Counted from the stretch's first letter, positions 9,721-18,616 are shown. The stretch is DNA of 64,000 nt from Marivirga salinae (GCF_030503855.1 NZ_CP129971.1:1371501-1435500), one strand, 5' to 3'. Numbers and translations: made by a program. Notes: generated by a model from the sequence alone, not told the origin.

Positions 9721-10500
9721 GTGAGAGTAAGACTAATTTTTAAAAATAAGGAGAAAGGGGCAACGGTTCCATTTCATCACCAATACTATTTGTTTAGATT
9801 TTTTAAAGGACTAATCAAAAAGTGTGGTAAAGAAGAATATAGGGATTTCAAGCACTACAATTTTTCTGGTTTAAAAGGGCAAACCACAGTTAGTAAAACT
9901 GGATTGCATTTCTATAGCTCAAAAATAACGGTTGTTTTTTCTTGCTCCAATAAAGATTTTATCGATAGCATAATTGAAGTTTTATTCAGTCTTCCTGAAA
10001 TTAAATTAAATGGATTAACCATAATTCCCCATACCGTTGAATTAGAAAATGAAATTGAATTCAAAGAGGAGACTAGATATATATGTATTTCACCTCTAAT
10101 ACTGCTAACTCCGGAATTTTCCAGTGATGAGGGTAAAAAGTTTATTATTCCTGGATCAAATGAATTTGTGGATCATTTAAGATCTGCTTTACTAGAAAAG
10201 AATCAATTAAATGATTTTGGAGGTTTTGAATTCTATCCTGACAAACAATATTTAAAAAAATTAGAAGATAGGGGTAAAAAATATTCCAGAGTATATCCTA
10301 TATTCGATCAAGATGTGCCTTACGAAGTTAGGGGTTATACTTTTCCGTTTACTTTAAAGGGATCTCCTGAGCTCCATCAATATTTATTTGAGTGTGGATT
10401 GGGGTTGTTTAACGACAAAGGATTTGGCATGTTGGATTTAGCAGAAGTGACACCTGGCAGTCAAACAGTTCCATATTTTACTGGGCAGCTCGAGAATTAA
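9721..10500 (+). CDS. cas6: Cas6-family CRISPR RNA endoribonuclease, solitary
   Basis: 259 residues from a GTG start. The N-terminal VRLIFKNKEKGATVPFHHQY, a ferredoxin-like layout in two halves and the C-terminal glycine-rich loop (GLGLFNDKGFGMLDLAE, about 228-244) are hallmarks of Cas6, which cuts CRISPR repeat RNA. The two histidines at about 19-20 are in the area where Cas6 proteins often carry the catalytic His, but the exact residue cannot be fixed by eye. There is no other cas gene and no repeat-spacer array anywhere in the window. The gene starts 63 nt after ychF and its last 23 bases overlap the convergent T9SS plug gene. It may serve a distant array or have taken another RNA-processing role. 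Confidence 0.8.
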   Translation: MRVRLIFKNKEKGATVPFHHQYYLFRFFKGLIKKCGKEEYRDFKHYNFSGLKGQTTVSKTGLHFYSSKITVVFSCSNKDFIDSIIEVLFSLPEIKLNGLTIIPHTVELENEIEFKEETRYICISPLILLTPEFSSDEGKKFIIPGSNEFVDHLRSALLEKNQLNDFGGFEFYPDKQYLKKLEDRGKKYSRVYPIFDQDVPYEVRGYTFPFTLKGSPELHQYLFECGLGLFNDKGFGMLDLAEVTPGSQTVPYFTGQLEN

Positions 10501-11788
10501 ATTGAGTATAACCAATTAATTTATCATAACGGAGTTGAGGATTCCTATAGTAAACTAAGATATCATAAGTATTTTCTGTGTCATTATAGCTTCCATCTAC
10601 TGGGTTAACTTCTTCCCCTTTCACATAATACGTGTATTCATAATATCCTTGCTTCATTAAGAAGCTGCTTTGATAATTACCTGTATTAACATTGTATTTC
10701 ATTCTGTTGGGATTACTTAATTGCCAATTATTAAACTCTCCGACTAGGTAAACTTCCCCCAATTCTTGTGGAGCATTCAACTCAAAGTTAGTTAAAAGAT
10801 AATCAGAGACTAAAGGAGTGTTTTGTCTTTCTATATTCCCGATAACAAATGCACCGTTGCGGTCTTCCCATTCTCGGTATGCTTCTGAAGAGCGAACTGC
10901 GTCCGGTCTTGCTGTTACTGTAATGGGTTTAGTATCTTTATTAATGTTTGCAACATTATTCCCTTTAAAATTAACTGTGGTTAAATCAATAAAGCGAAAT
11001 TCATTATTACCTGGGAAATTCAATTCACCATTATAAAATTTGTAAACCAATCTTTTATTGCCATCTAAAATCCTTAATGGATCGGGTGCCTCTTTTGCAA
11101 ATAACCAACTCTTGTTTTGCCTAACTACAGGGTAAATGTCCGTGGCTGTATTCAAAATATTAATTCGGTTCAACATTATTTCAAATTCTATTTCCTGATG
11201 AGTTCTTCTATTAGTAACCACATTGGATGGAATAATTTTAAAATCAATGCTTGACTTATTTTCATACACCATAAATCTTTCACTTAGAATAATATTAGCT
11301 TCATTATTATTTTGATATACAACCAATAGGTAATTCCCTGAAAGACTTACTTTTGGTAGTTGAAATTCATAATGAATATACCCCATTTTCGTGTCGAAAG
11401 AAAACTCGTAATCTCTGATTGGAAATTGATTATATTCTTCAAGGTAATCCATCGACTGTAAATTACTTTTTTGCTTCCAATCCTTATCGCAATGGAAAAT
11501 TTTTGCTTGAAATTGTTTTTGTTCTTCCGAGATGTCATCAAAGGTAAGTAGTAATCTGTCGTTTTCACCTAATTCTATCACAGGGTTATCCGTGGAAATC
11601 ATTTTGTCTCCATTCAATTGCACTAGTTGAACAGTCTTGATACTTTCCTTATAACTTTTATTTATAAATTCTAAATCAGGATAGTAGGTTCTAGTGCTAT
11701 TTGATTGTGTGTTTTGAACTGGCACACAAGCACTTGCTAAAAATAAAATTGGTAAAAATACGATGATAAAATAAAAATAATGTTTCAT
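10478..11788 (-). CDS. Type IX secretion system plug protein (DUF5103)
   Basis: 436 residues when started at the ATG at 11788, which gives a lipoprotein signal (FLPILFLASAC, Cys at about 21). An earlier in-frame start at 11860 would run into the divergent sigma-factor gene and lose the signal peptide. The body matches the DUF5103 family, identified as the plug that closes the unused SprA translocon pore in T9SS: immunoglobulin-like N-terminal part, FMVYENKSSIDFKIIPSNVV, then a C-terminal CBM48-like sandwich (GEVYLVGEFNNWQLSNPNRM, about 340-360). It would act at the outer membrane. Its 3' end overlaps cas6 by 23 bases. Confidence 0.85.
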   Translation of the reverse strand: MKHYFYFIIVFLPILFLASACVPVQNTQSNSTRTYYPDLEFINKSYKESIKTVQLVQLNGDKMISTDNPVIELGENDRLLLTFDDISEEQKQFQAKIFHCDKDWKQKSNLQSMDYLEEYNQFPIRDYEFSFDTKMGYIHYEFQLPKVSLSGNYLLVVYQNNNEANIILSERFMVYENKSSIDFKIIPSNVVTNRRTHQEIEFEIMLNRINILNTATDIYPVVRQNKSWLFAKEAPDPLRILDGNKRLVYKFYNGELNFPGNNEFRFIDLTTVNFKGNNVANINKDTKPITVTARPDAVRSSEAYREWEDRNGAFVIGNIERQNTPLVSDYLLTNFELNAPQELGEVYLVGEFNNWQLSNPNRMKYNVNTGNYQSSFLMKQGYYEYTYYVKGEEVNPVDGSYNDTENTYDILVYYRNPQLRYDKLIGYTQFNSRAAQ

Positions 11789-11846
11789 TCCAACCTTTAA
11801 TTTGTAATTTGGGTCTAATATAAACAGAATCCTCAAGGTTTTTGTC

Positions 11847-12395
11847 ATGCCTAGAACCAAAGAACTTATAAAAGGTTGCCAGAATGGCGACAGAAAGAGC
11901 CAATATCAACTCTATCAACAATTTTCCTCAGGGATGATGGCGGTAGCTATGCGCTATTCAAAATCAACTCAAGAGGCAGAAGATATTTTGCAAGAAGGAT
12001 TTATTAAAATATTTCAAAATATTTCAAAATTCAGAGGAGAATCAAGTATAGGATATTGGATTAAAAGAATCATTATCAATACAGCATTAAATCATCAAAG
12101 AAGTAAATTATATCTCTATCCAATGGTGGACGTAGATGATTTAAAAGAGGGCATGATGTCCTTATCGGTAGATAATTTGGCAGTAGAAGATTTAATGGAT
12201 TTGGTTCAGCAATTGCCAACTGGATGTCAGGTTATTTTTAACTTATATGCTGTTGAAGGTTATCAACATAAAGAAATAGCGGAAATGCTCGATATAAATA
12301 TTGGAACTTCAAAATCTCAATACGCTAGAGCAAGGAAAATATTAATGGAACAATTAGAAAAACAAAGTAAGTGGGGGAATGAAAGATTTCAATAA
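11847..12395 (+). CDS. ECF-type RNA polymerase sigma factor (sigma-70 family)
   Basis: 182 residues. Region 2 has the expected SKSTQEAEDILQEGFIKIF (about 38-56) and GESSIGYWIKRIIINTALN. Region 4 has QLPTGCQVIFNLYAVEGYQH followed by the helix-turn-helix KEIAEMLDINIGTSKSQYAR (about 142-161). It directs polymerase to an alternative promoter set. Its last 17 bases overlap the next gene, whose product is placed like a membrane anti-sigma factor. It is divergent from the plug lipoprotein, with 58 bp between starts. Confidence 0.93.
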   Translation: MPRTKELIKGCQNGDRKSQYQLYQQFSSGMMAVAMRYSKSTQEAEDILQEGFIKIFQNISKFRGESSIGYWIKRIIINTALNHQRSKLYLYPMVDVDDLKEGMMSLSVDNLAVEDLMDLVQQLPTGCQVIFNLYAVEGYQHKEIAEMLDINIGTSKSQYARARKILMEQLEKQSKWGNERFQ

Positions 12396-13770
12396 AGATA
12401 ATTTCAACGATTCTATACGCAATAAATTTGCCAATGCTGAAGTTCAGCCGGGAAATAATGTATGGGAAGGAATTGAAGCCGAGCTTTTAAAGCAGGACAA
12501 TAGAATAATGCAAAAAAAGGCAGCTTTTTACAGAAATGTTGCAGCTGCTGTAATACTGATTGCGATGGTTTCAATCTATTTCAATTTACAGGATTTTACT
12601 TTCAGCACTAATCAAAGTAACGCTTTTGCTCCAATTGAATTGGAGGAGCAAAAAGATCAAATTTTTATTAGTGAGAACAATGATGTTCTGACAAAACCTA
12701 AATCATTAAGTACTGCCGATGGTGATAATACTATATTCGAGAATGGTAATGAGAATACTACTTTAGCTCTTTTAGGGAATGTAACTAATCAGGAAAAAAA
12801 TACTACAATCATTACAGATAATCAAAAAAGGGATGTTATTGCATCTTTAGATGGCCCATCTGCTATATTAATTTCAAAACTTAAAGGTAAAACTCCATCT
12901 GATTTTGAATTGCCTCAATTAGAAATGGAAGTTAAAGGAGTATCTTATTTTGCAGTTAGCAATTTAGAAAAACCAAAAGAAAAATCTGAGTTAGCATGGA
13001 ATACTAATGTTAATGTAGGCTCTGGAAGTTTTAACCCCAATTCTGAAATTACTTCTTCACCGATAAATTCAACAGTGTCTACTTTAAATAGTCCTGGCAC
13101 TGCAGGTAGAACTACTGGAGAAACTGTTGATGCTTACAGTCAAGAAAGAGAAGCAGTGCAAGAATTAAGCTCGGCACCTATGAGAAGTAATGTTTCCTTT
13201 ACTATAGGGCTGCATGCTGGCATTGTATTAAACGATAGATGGAATATTAAATCGGGCTTACAATTTGGTAACTACAGATCATCATCTACTAGCGGTACTG
13301 TAATGCGTGATAGAAACAGTGATATGCTATATCCTTTTCATGGGGCCAGCAGTTCAACTGCAATTTCTGATGGAAGAGTATTTAATGTTACCTCAGAATA
13401 TGATATCTATAATGATTTCCAGATTTTATCAATCCCATTAATGGCTTCCTATAAGATTATAGATAGGAAATTGGATATTGCATTAGTGGGTGGTGCCACC
13501 GCGGATTTTATTTTGAAGAATACTTTAAGAGGTGGAAGTGACCAAATCAATGATGTATCCTTTGATCAAAACGATAAACAATCATATAAAAGTATTTTTG
13601 CAAGCGGAATAGCAGGCATTGAGTTTAGTTATCCTCTTGCAGACAAATATGCTTTGAGCATTATGCCTACTTACAAAAGAGCATTAACAAATGTTACTAC
13701 AGAAAAGGCAACCTTTAATAGTATGCCTGCCTTTATGGGATTGAATATGAGTTTGGCTTATTTGTTTTAA
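12379..13770 (+). CDS. Membrane protein in anti-sigma position with C-terminal beta-barrel-like domain
   Basis: 463 residues, translationally overlapped with the ECF sigma gene by 17 bases. Residues 1-45 are a short hydrophilic segment (NNVWEGIEAELLKQ) like the cytoplasmic part of Bacteroidota anti-sigma-type proteins. A single hydrophobic helix follows at about 52-68 (VAAAVILIAMVSIYF), then a long low-complexity Ser/Thr/Asn linker (about 75-265). A C-terminal beta-rich domain (about 270-463) has the strand pattern of the PorT/outer-membrane-beta-barrel family (FTIGLHAGIVLNDRWNIKSG, ending MGLNMSLAYLF). An inner-membrane helix plus an outer-membrane-like domain suggests a protein spanning the periplasm. 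The anti-sigma role rests on gene order only. Confidence 0.75.
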   Translation: MKDFNKDNFNDSIRNKFANAEVQPGNNVWEGIEAELLKQDNRIMQKKAAFYRNVAAAVILIAMVSIYFNLQDFTFSTNQSNAFAPIELEEQKDQIFISENNDVLTKPKSLSTADGDNTIFENGNENTTLALLGNVTNQEKNTTIITDNQKRDVIASLDGPSAILISKLKGKTPSDFELPQLEMEVKGVSYFAVSNLEKPKEKSELAWNTNVNVGSGSFNPNSEITSSPINSTVSTLNSPGTAGRTTGETVDAYSQEREAVQELSSAPMRSNVSFTIGLHAGIVLNDRWNIKSGLQFGNYRSSSTSGTVMRDRNSDMLYPFHGASSSTAISDGRVFNVTSEYDIYNDFQILSIPLMASYKIIDRKLDIALVGGATADFILKNTLRGGSDQINDVSFDQNDKQSYKSIFASGIAGIEFSYPLADKYALSIMPTYKRALTNVTTEKATFNSMPAFMGLNMSLAYLF

Positions 13771-13793
13771 AACAGAATATTTAAAGGTAAGGC

Positions 13794-14219
13794 TTAATCA
13801 TCGCTTTCACCCTTATTGGCTAAGTGTTTTTGAATTTCTTCAAAAGCCATGTCCATTTCATTAAAATCATAAGGGGATTTAATAAAACGGGCATATTTAT
13901 CTGAATCGATAATAGGAGTTTTGACTATATGTGGATGATCTTTTATGATTTGTAAAAGATCATTATCATCAAAATCCTTTCCTTTCAATTCATCTTTATA
14001 ATAATCATTATTTTCATCAATTAAATCTTTAACAGCTACTTTAAGCTTTGTTGCAAGTTCAGCCCAGTGTCTTTCAGTTAAGACTTCTTTATCCAAATCT
14101 ATGGCATTAATATAATGCTGGTCTAAAGACTTTGCATAGCCATAAGCTTCTCTTTCCTTAATTTGAGAACTGTTATAAATAAACTTGAATTCCATATCTG
14201 ATTTTTTCTTCTTATCCAT
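13794..14219 (-). CDS. ArsC/Spx-like thioredoxin-fold protein lacking the catalytic cysteine
   Basis: 141 residues. The middle and end follow the ArsC/Spx family pattern: TERHWAELATKLKVAVKDLI, a LLQIIKDHPHIVKTPIID segment equivalent to the ArsC LIxxHPxLLxRPI block, then a C-terminal SPYDFNEMD. The N-terminal strand-turn (KFIYNSSQIKEREAYGYAKS) has Ser-Ser where arsenate reductases carry the CxxxxxR or CxxC cysteine, and the protein contains no cysteine at all. A redox or arsenate-reducing role is therefore unlikely. It is convergent with the preceding barrel protein (23 bp) and separated from the next minus-strand gene by a terminator. Confidence 0.7.
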   Translation of the reverse strand: MDKKKKSDMEFKFIYNSSQIKEREAYGYAKSLDQHYINAIDLDKEVLTERHWAELATKLKVAVKDLIDENNDYYKDELKGKDFDDNDLLQIIKDHPHIVKTPIIDSDKYARFIKSPYDFNEMDMAFEEIQKHLANKGESDD

Positions 14220-14282
14220 AGTTATAGAACTGACATTGAGTATTGAGGTTTCAATAAATATATAACAATTAAACTATTGTAT

Positions 14283-14317
14283 AAAAAAAGCTCTGCTAAT
14301 AATTTAACAGAGCTTTT
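14283..14317 (-). terminator. Terminator of the minus-strand DUF6048-like pair
   Basis: Inverted repeat AAAAGCTCTG (14286-14295) with CAGAGCTTTT (14308-14317). Read on the minus strand it ends in a T tract, just after the stop codon of the gene at 14342-15046. Confidence 0.75.
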
Positions 14318-14341
14318 GTATATTTGTTTTAAAGAGGTGTT

Positions 14342-15046
14342 TTAAAAAACAGGTATTCTAAATTTAATATAAAGATTAAACTCTGGATTTAATTTCATAT
14401 TTGTTTGTCCGTATCCAGGAATATTTTTCACTTCAAAATCAGGGAAATCATCAAACTCTTGAAGTGATTTAAGTCTAAATTTAAAACCTATAGAAAGAAA
14501 ATCTGGAATATCTTTTTTGCGAATCTTCTTTATTTTTTTCTCTGATGTTAAAACAAGCTCATACCAGCTTGCACTGAGATTTTCTCTGTTCAATTCGCCA
14601 GTTTCATTCTCAAAAATAGGATTCCCTATCTCGTAAAATATACGCTCACTAAATGAAGATTGAGCGTATCGTAAACCTAGTAAAAGGAAATTATTGGGAA
14701 TAACGGTCATATGATAATCCAAACCAATGCGGTAATAATTACCTTCAGATTTGTAATCAGAATTTTTATAAGATTCCTTCGGAGTAAGTTCGGCAATTCC
14801 ATATTCCCCAATTACTGAAACTTTATCTAAGATTCGGAAATTAACTGCTCCTTCCCATTTTTCGCTTTCATCAATTAATAAGGTATGAAGCTTTAAATAA
14901 TCGAAAGCGATGCCTATGCTTAACTTTTGAGCCTCTTCAATATTTTCAGGTTTATTTGATTCCACAGCAGTTGAATCTTGTCCTATGGCTTGATTCATAA
15001 AAGCTGGGACAATCAAAATCAGGTATAATAATTTATATTTCAACAT
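14342..15046 (-). CDS. DUF6048-like outer-membrane beta-barrel protein
   Basis: 234 residues with a signal peptide (LYLILIVPAFMNQAIGQ). Alternating beta strands throughout (VSVIGEYGIAEL, YYRIGLDYHMTVIPNNFLLLGLRYA) end in an outer-membrane-like FNLYIKFRIPVF. The pattern and its pairing with a small Cys-rich lipoprotein upstream resemble the DUF6048/DUF6452 pairs of Bacteroidota, whose function is unknown. Its first 14 bases overlap the end of the upstream gene, so the two are translated together. Confidence 0.7.
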   Translation of the reverse strand: MLKYKLLYLILIVPAFMNQAIGQDSTAVESNKPENIEEAQKLSIGIAFDYLKLHTLLIDESEKWEGAVNFRILDKVSVIGEYGIAELTPKESYKNSDYKSEGNYYRIGLDYHMTVIPNNFLLLGLRYAQSSFSERIFYEIGNPIFENETGELNRENLSASWYELVLTSEKKIKKIRKKDIPDFLSIGFKFRLKSLQEFDDFPDFEVKNIPGYGQTNMKLNPEFNLYIKFRIPVF

Positions 15047-15668
15047 AAATCTCTAGCTCATTACTGATACATTCGGATATTGATCTGCAACCAAAAGGGC
15101 CTCTTAATGAATCAAATTGGTGTTCAATAACTTCCAGATGTTTAGCAGATTTGGTGATTTTATTGTTGATTACGGTATCTGATAATTCATATCTAATTTT
15201 TAGTTGATGTGTAGTATCCGCGAATTCAATCTGAAAAACATATTCCGATTCCGTCTGATTTGTATTAATTGGAATTTTAAATTTTCTTAAACTATCTCCA
15301 CCATTTTTGTTTTCAAACAAATTGGTTTCCCCATTTATAGAAGCTATGCTGATGATTTTATTATTAGTGGTTTTAATAATGGCATTAATTAATGTCAATG
15401 AATCGCCTTTTATTTCCTTTAAGTTATTTAAAGAATCAACAACTGGTGCATTTTCAGGATTATCTAATGCAGTATTTATGGTTTTAATTTCTGCCGTTAA
15501 TCTTGTTTTGTATTCGTTTAAAGTATCTAAAGAAGTTTTATTTAAAATGCTTAGGTTAAAATATGGGTATGCATTGTCAGGCCCACAATCTTCGCAAGGT
15601 TCACAAGCCCAAAATAAAGCTAAACCTAGAGTAAGGGCACTAAAATATTTGATGGCAGTTTTAATCAT
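15033..15668 (-). CDS. Small lipoprotein, partner of the DUF6048-like protein (possibly DUF6452-like)
   Basis: 211 residues. The signal peptide ends at a probable lipobox (LGLALFWAC, Cys at about 22), followed by CEDCGPD, an acidic Cys pair. A helical, coiled-coil-prone stretch at about 50-100 (LNEYKTRLTAEIKTINTALD) precedes a beta-rich half with a late cysteine pair (GCRSISECISNELEIYVEI). The DUF6452 assignment is by position and general pattern only. It overlaps the downstream barrel gene by 14 bases. Confidence 0.65.
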   Translation of the reverse strand: MIKTAIKYFSALTLGLALFWACEPCEDCGPDNAYPYFNLSILNKTSLDTLNEYKTRLTAEIKTINTALDNPENAPVVDSLNNLKEIKGDSLTLINAIIKTTNNKIISIASINGETNLFENKNGGDSLRKFKIPINTNQTESEYVFQIEFADTTHQLKIRYELSDTVINNKITKSAKHLEVIEHQFDSLRGPFGCRSISECISNELEIYVEI

Positions 15669-15796
15669 GACCGCAAAATTAAACTTTCTTATTGATTTAT
15701 AACCCGAAAAATCAATTGAAAATCAGTTGTTTTTATTTGATTAGTATCATTATTTACGACCTTTTCAAGAATAATTCAGGCTAATATGCTTTTCTT

Positions 15797-16456
15797 CTAA
15801 TCCTGTGTGAAAGCAAAACTGATAATATTAGCTCCCATTTTTAAGGCTTTCAATCTGACTGTTTCAGGGTCATTATGAATACTTTTATCTTCCCAACCAT
15901 TTCCTAAATCACTTTCGTAGGAATAAAAACACACTAACCTGCCTTCATAAATGATGCCAAAACCTTGAGCAGGTTTTCCGTCATGTTCATGGATCTTGGG
16001 AAGTCCGTCTTCAAATTTAAATTTTTGGTGATAAATTGGATGGTCAAATGGTATTTCCACAAAATCTGATTCTGGAAAAACTTTTTTCATTTCTAATCTA
16101 ATAAACTGGTCTAAACCATAATTATCATCAATATGCAGAAAACCACCTGAAATCAGATAATTCCTTAAATTTTGCGCCTCATCATCCGAAAAAACTACGT
16201 TTCCGTGGCCAGTCATATAAATGTATGGATACTGATAAATTTCTTTACTCCCAACCTCTACCACATAATCTTTATTTTCCAGAGGTACATTTAATTCTTG
16301 TTCAGAAAATTCAATCAAATTTGGAAGAGCTGTTTTGTTGGCGTACCAATCTCCACCTCCATTATATTTCAGCTTTGCTATTTTAACTTGCTGTGAAAAG
16401 CCAGAAAAAGAGCTTAATAATAAGATTGTAAATAGGATTGAAGTGTATTTTTTCAT
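15797..16456 (-). CDS. DUF4159 domain protein, secreted
   Basis: 219 residues from the ATG at 16456, which gives a clean signal peptide (SILFTILLLSSFSGFSQ); an in-frame start 33 bases earlier would bury it. The domain has the DUF4159 features: KYNGGGDWYANKTALPNLIE, YPYIYMTGHGNVVFS, LRNYLISGGFLHIDDNYG and HPIYHQKFKF. The fold is glutamine-amidotransferase-like, but no enzyme activity is established. The gene lies 19 bp downstream of the HAD phosphatase and is probably co-transcribed with it. Confidence 0.88.
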   Translation of the reverse strand: MKKYTSILFTILLLSSFSGFSQQVKIAKLKYNGGGDWYANKTALPNLIEFSEQELNVPLENKDYVVEVGSKEIYQYPYIYMTGHGNVVFSDDEAQNLRNYLISGGFLHIDDNYGLDQFIRLEMKKVFPESDFVEIPFDHPIYHQKFKFEDGLPKIHEHDGKPAQGFGIIYEGRLVCFYSYESDLGNGWEDKSIHNDPETVRLKALKMGANIISFAFTQD

Positions 16457-16475
16457 TTTATGTTTACTATATAAC

Positions 16476-17129
16476 TTAAGCTGATCCATTCAATTCATGG
16501 AAATTCTTGATTTTCATCAATAATCCATCAGGTAATTCTTCTTTTTCCAAGGAGGTATATAAACCAATTACATCCATTCCTGCGCTTTTAGCAGATTGAA
16601 TGCCAGCAAGCGCATCTTCCAATACAACGCAATTTTCAGGAGAAATATTCAGTTCCTCAGCTGCTTTTAAATATATCTGTGGGTCTGGCTTACCTTTGAT
16701 AACCATTGTACTGTCAATCACAGCATCAAAATATTTACGGATATTGAGTCCGTCCAAAGTGAAATCAGCATTAGCTGTGATGGCTGAAGTAGCAACGGCC
16801 ATTTTTATCCCTGCTTTTTGGGCTAAAGGTAAAAAGTCCATCAAACCAGGTGTTGGTGCTAAATCAGCACTGTATAAATCTCTGTAGATTTTCTCTTTTT
16901 CCTCTGCTAACCTCATCACTTCTGTATGATCAGCCTCAGGTTTTAATCCTAGTATTACTTCTTGAATGGTTCTGCCATTGTAGTGATTTTGGAATTCTTC
17001 ATCAGTAATTTCTTTACCAAACTGTTTTAAAAATTGCTTGAGCGCTTCAATATGATAGGAAATGTTATCGATAATAACGCCATCCATATCAAATATGATG
17101 GCTTTTTTATTTGAGAATATCTTATGCAT
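16476..17129 (-). CDS. HAD-superfamily phosphatase, beta-phosphoglucomutase-like
   Basis: 217 residues. Motif I IIFDMDGVIIDN (about 11-22, nucleophile Asp plus general acid Asp), a helical cap at about 25-85, motif II AVATSA, motif III lysine in KGKPDPQIYLKA, and motif IV VLEDALAGIQSAKSAGM. This is the subfamily IA layout of beta-phosphoglucomutases and related sugar-phosphate phosphatases. The substrate cannot be told from the sequence. It is the first gene of a minus-strand pair with the DUF4159 protein. Confidence 0.9.
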   Translation of the reverse strand: MHKIFSNKKAIIFDMDGVIIDNISYHIEALKQFLKQFGKEITDEEFQNHYNGRTIQEVILGLKPEADHTEVMRLAEEKEKIYRDLYSADLAPTPGLMDFLPLAQKAGIKMAVATSAITANADFTLDGLNIRKYFDAVIDSTMVIKGKPDPQIYLKAAEELNISPENCVVLEDALAGIQSAKSAGMDVIGLYTSLEKEELPDGLLMKIKNFHELNGSA

Positions 17130-17338
17130 GAATTATTGATTGTAAAGTCCAAAATAAGGTAAAATACTATTAATTACCTTGTTAAGCTTTAGTTTTCTTG
17201 GCTTTTCTACAATATTAACCTAGTTTAAAACTTTAAGTTTATGTTACTTATTATATGTATAGATTTTAAATTTTTAAAACAATTTTGGATCTAGTGCCTT
17301 ACTTAAGAAGCGTATTTTTTAATTCTAATAATCATATT

Positions 17339-18601
17339 ATGAAAATTAGATTTTTTATTCTGCTTTTCCCCTTACTTTCAATGCATTTTGAGAGTAGTTC
17401 TCAGGCTCTATTAGATGATAAAGACACCACTTTTATCAAAATAGGAGGAGCAGTAAGATTCAACACAATTTATACTATTTACGAAGGAGAAACCTCTCCT
17501 TTACCAACTGAAAATAGAAATGGCTTCTTTTGGGATACTTGGAGATTTGAGGCAAGAGGACAAACCAAAAATATAGGTATTGATTTTGAATATCGGTTCT
17601 ATCCAGGCTTTAATACACATTTTGTTAAAAAGGCATTCTTATATCATGATTTTTCCAAAAAACTTCAAATGCAATTAGGCGTAACTCAAGTCCCATTTGG
17701 TGCACTCGAGTTTTCTGGTAATTCCTGGTGGTTTCATTTGCCTTACTATTTTGGTTTGGAAGATGATTATGATACAGGAATTAAATTTAAATGGCAAAAT
17801 GAAAATTGGACCTATCATTTTGCCTATTTCCTGATGGCAGAGCCAAGAGGTGTAAGCGAGCCTGGTTATGGAAGTTTTCCATCTGCTCGTTATTCTTATG
17901 ATGTCATTCCAGAAGATGGCTACAATGGTAATAAAGAAAGAAATCAGCTCAATGCAAGGGCAGAATATGAAAAAGGAAAGTTTTTAATGGGCTTTTCTGC
18001 TCAGTTTGGAGAAATATATAATTCCACTACCAAGAAAACTTTCAACCATTGGGCAACAGCCTTTCATTCTCAATACTTATTGAAAGAAGAAGCAAAAATT
18101 AAATTTCAGTTTACACACTACGACTATCCAAATAGCTTAGATGATGCTGGAAACCGTGTTGATCACATCAATATGGGTGCTTATGGATTTAATACTTATC
18201 AAGTGGCATCAAGTGCAAGTACATTTTCATTAGGATTGTCCTATGAATATAAAGTGGACTGGGGCCCAATTTCTAGTCTTACCTTTTATGACGATTACTC
18301 CTATATGCATAAATATGGTAGCATTGAAATTATGGGCACGGATTATGAATTTGTTGATTCTCATCAGAATATATTGGGATTCATGGTGACAGCAGGCAAT
18401 ACTTTTACATTTTTCGATATTGCCTCTGGGATTAATCAACCTTGGTTAAGCAGTGCTTTTGGAGGAAATGCTTTGAGTAGTGGAAGAGGAGAAAGTGTAG
18501 GAGAAGCAGTAGGAGTTACGGAAGAAGGAGCTATAAATCCACCACTTTCCAATCCTACTATCAATACTCGTTTCAATATTAATATTGGTTATTATTTCTA
18601 A
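17339..18601 (+). CDS. Outer-membrane porin-like protein
   Basis: 420 residues from the ATG at 17339; the upstream TTG at 17285 would add 18 residues ahead of a good signal peptide (FFILLFPLLSMHFESSSQ). The body is a series of amphipathic strands with many aromatics (GIDFEYRFYPGFNTHFVKKA, WTYHFAYFLMAEPRGV), ending TRFNINIGYYF, as expected for a barrel of the phosphate-porin/porin class. The BCCT transporter starts 15 bp later, so it probably provides the outer-membrane route for the same solute. That link is inference. Confidence 0.78.
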   Translation: MKIRFFILLFPLLSMHFESSSQALLDDKDTTFIKIGGAVRFNTIYTIYEGETSPLPTENRNGFFWDTWRFEARGQTKNIGIDFEYRFYPGFNTHFVKKAFLYHDFSKKLQMQLGVTQVPFGALEFSGNSWWFHLPYYFGLEDDYDTGIKFKWQNENWTYHFAYFLMAEPRGVSEPGYGSFPSARYSYDVIPEDGYNGNKERNQLNARAEYEKGKFLMGFSAQFGEIYNSTTKKTFNHWATAFHSQYLLKEEAKIKFQFTHYDYPNSLDDAGNRVDHINMGAYGFNTYQVASSASTFSLGLSYEYKVDWGPISSLTFYDDYSYMHKYGSIEIMGTDYEFVDSHQNILGFMVTAGNTFTFFDIASGINQPWLSSAFGGNALSSGRGESVGEAVGVTEEGAINPPLSNPTINTRFNINIGYYF

Positions 18602-18616
18602 ATAGAAGAAAATACT

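Noticed and set aside
11789..11860. Longer N terminus for the T9SS plug gene starting at 11860
   Set aside because: It would place 24 residues before a normal lipoprotein signal and overlap the start of the divergent sigma gene.
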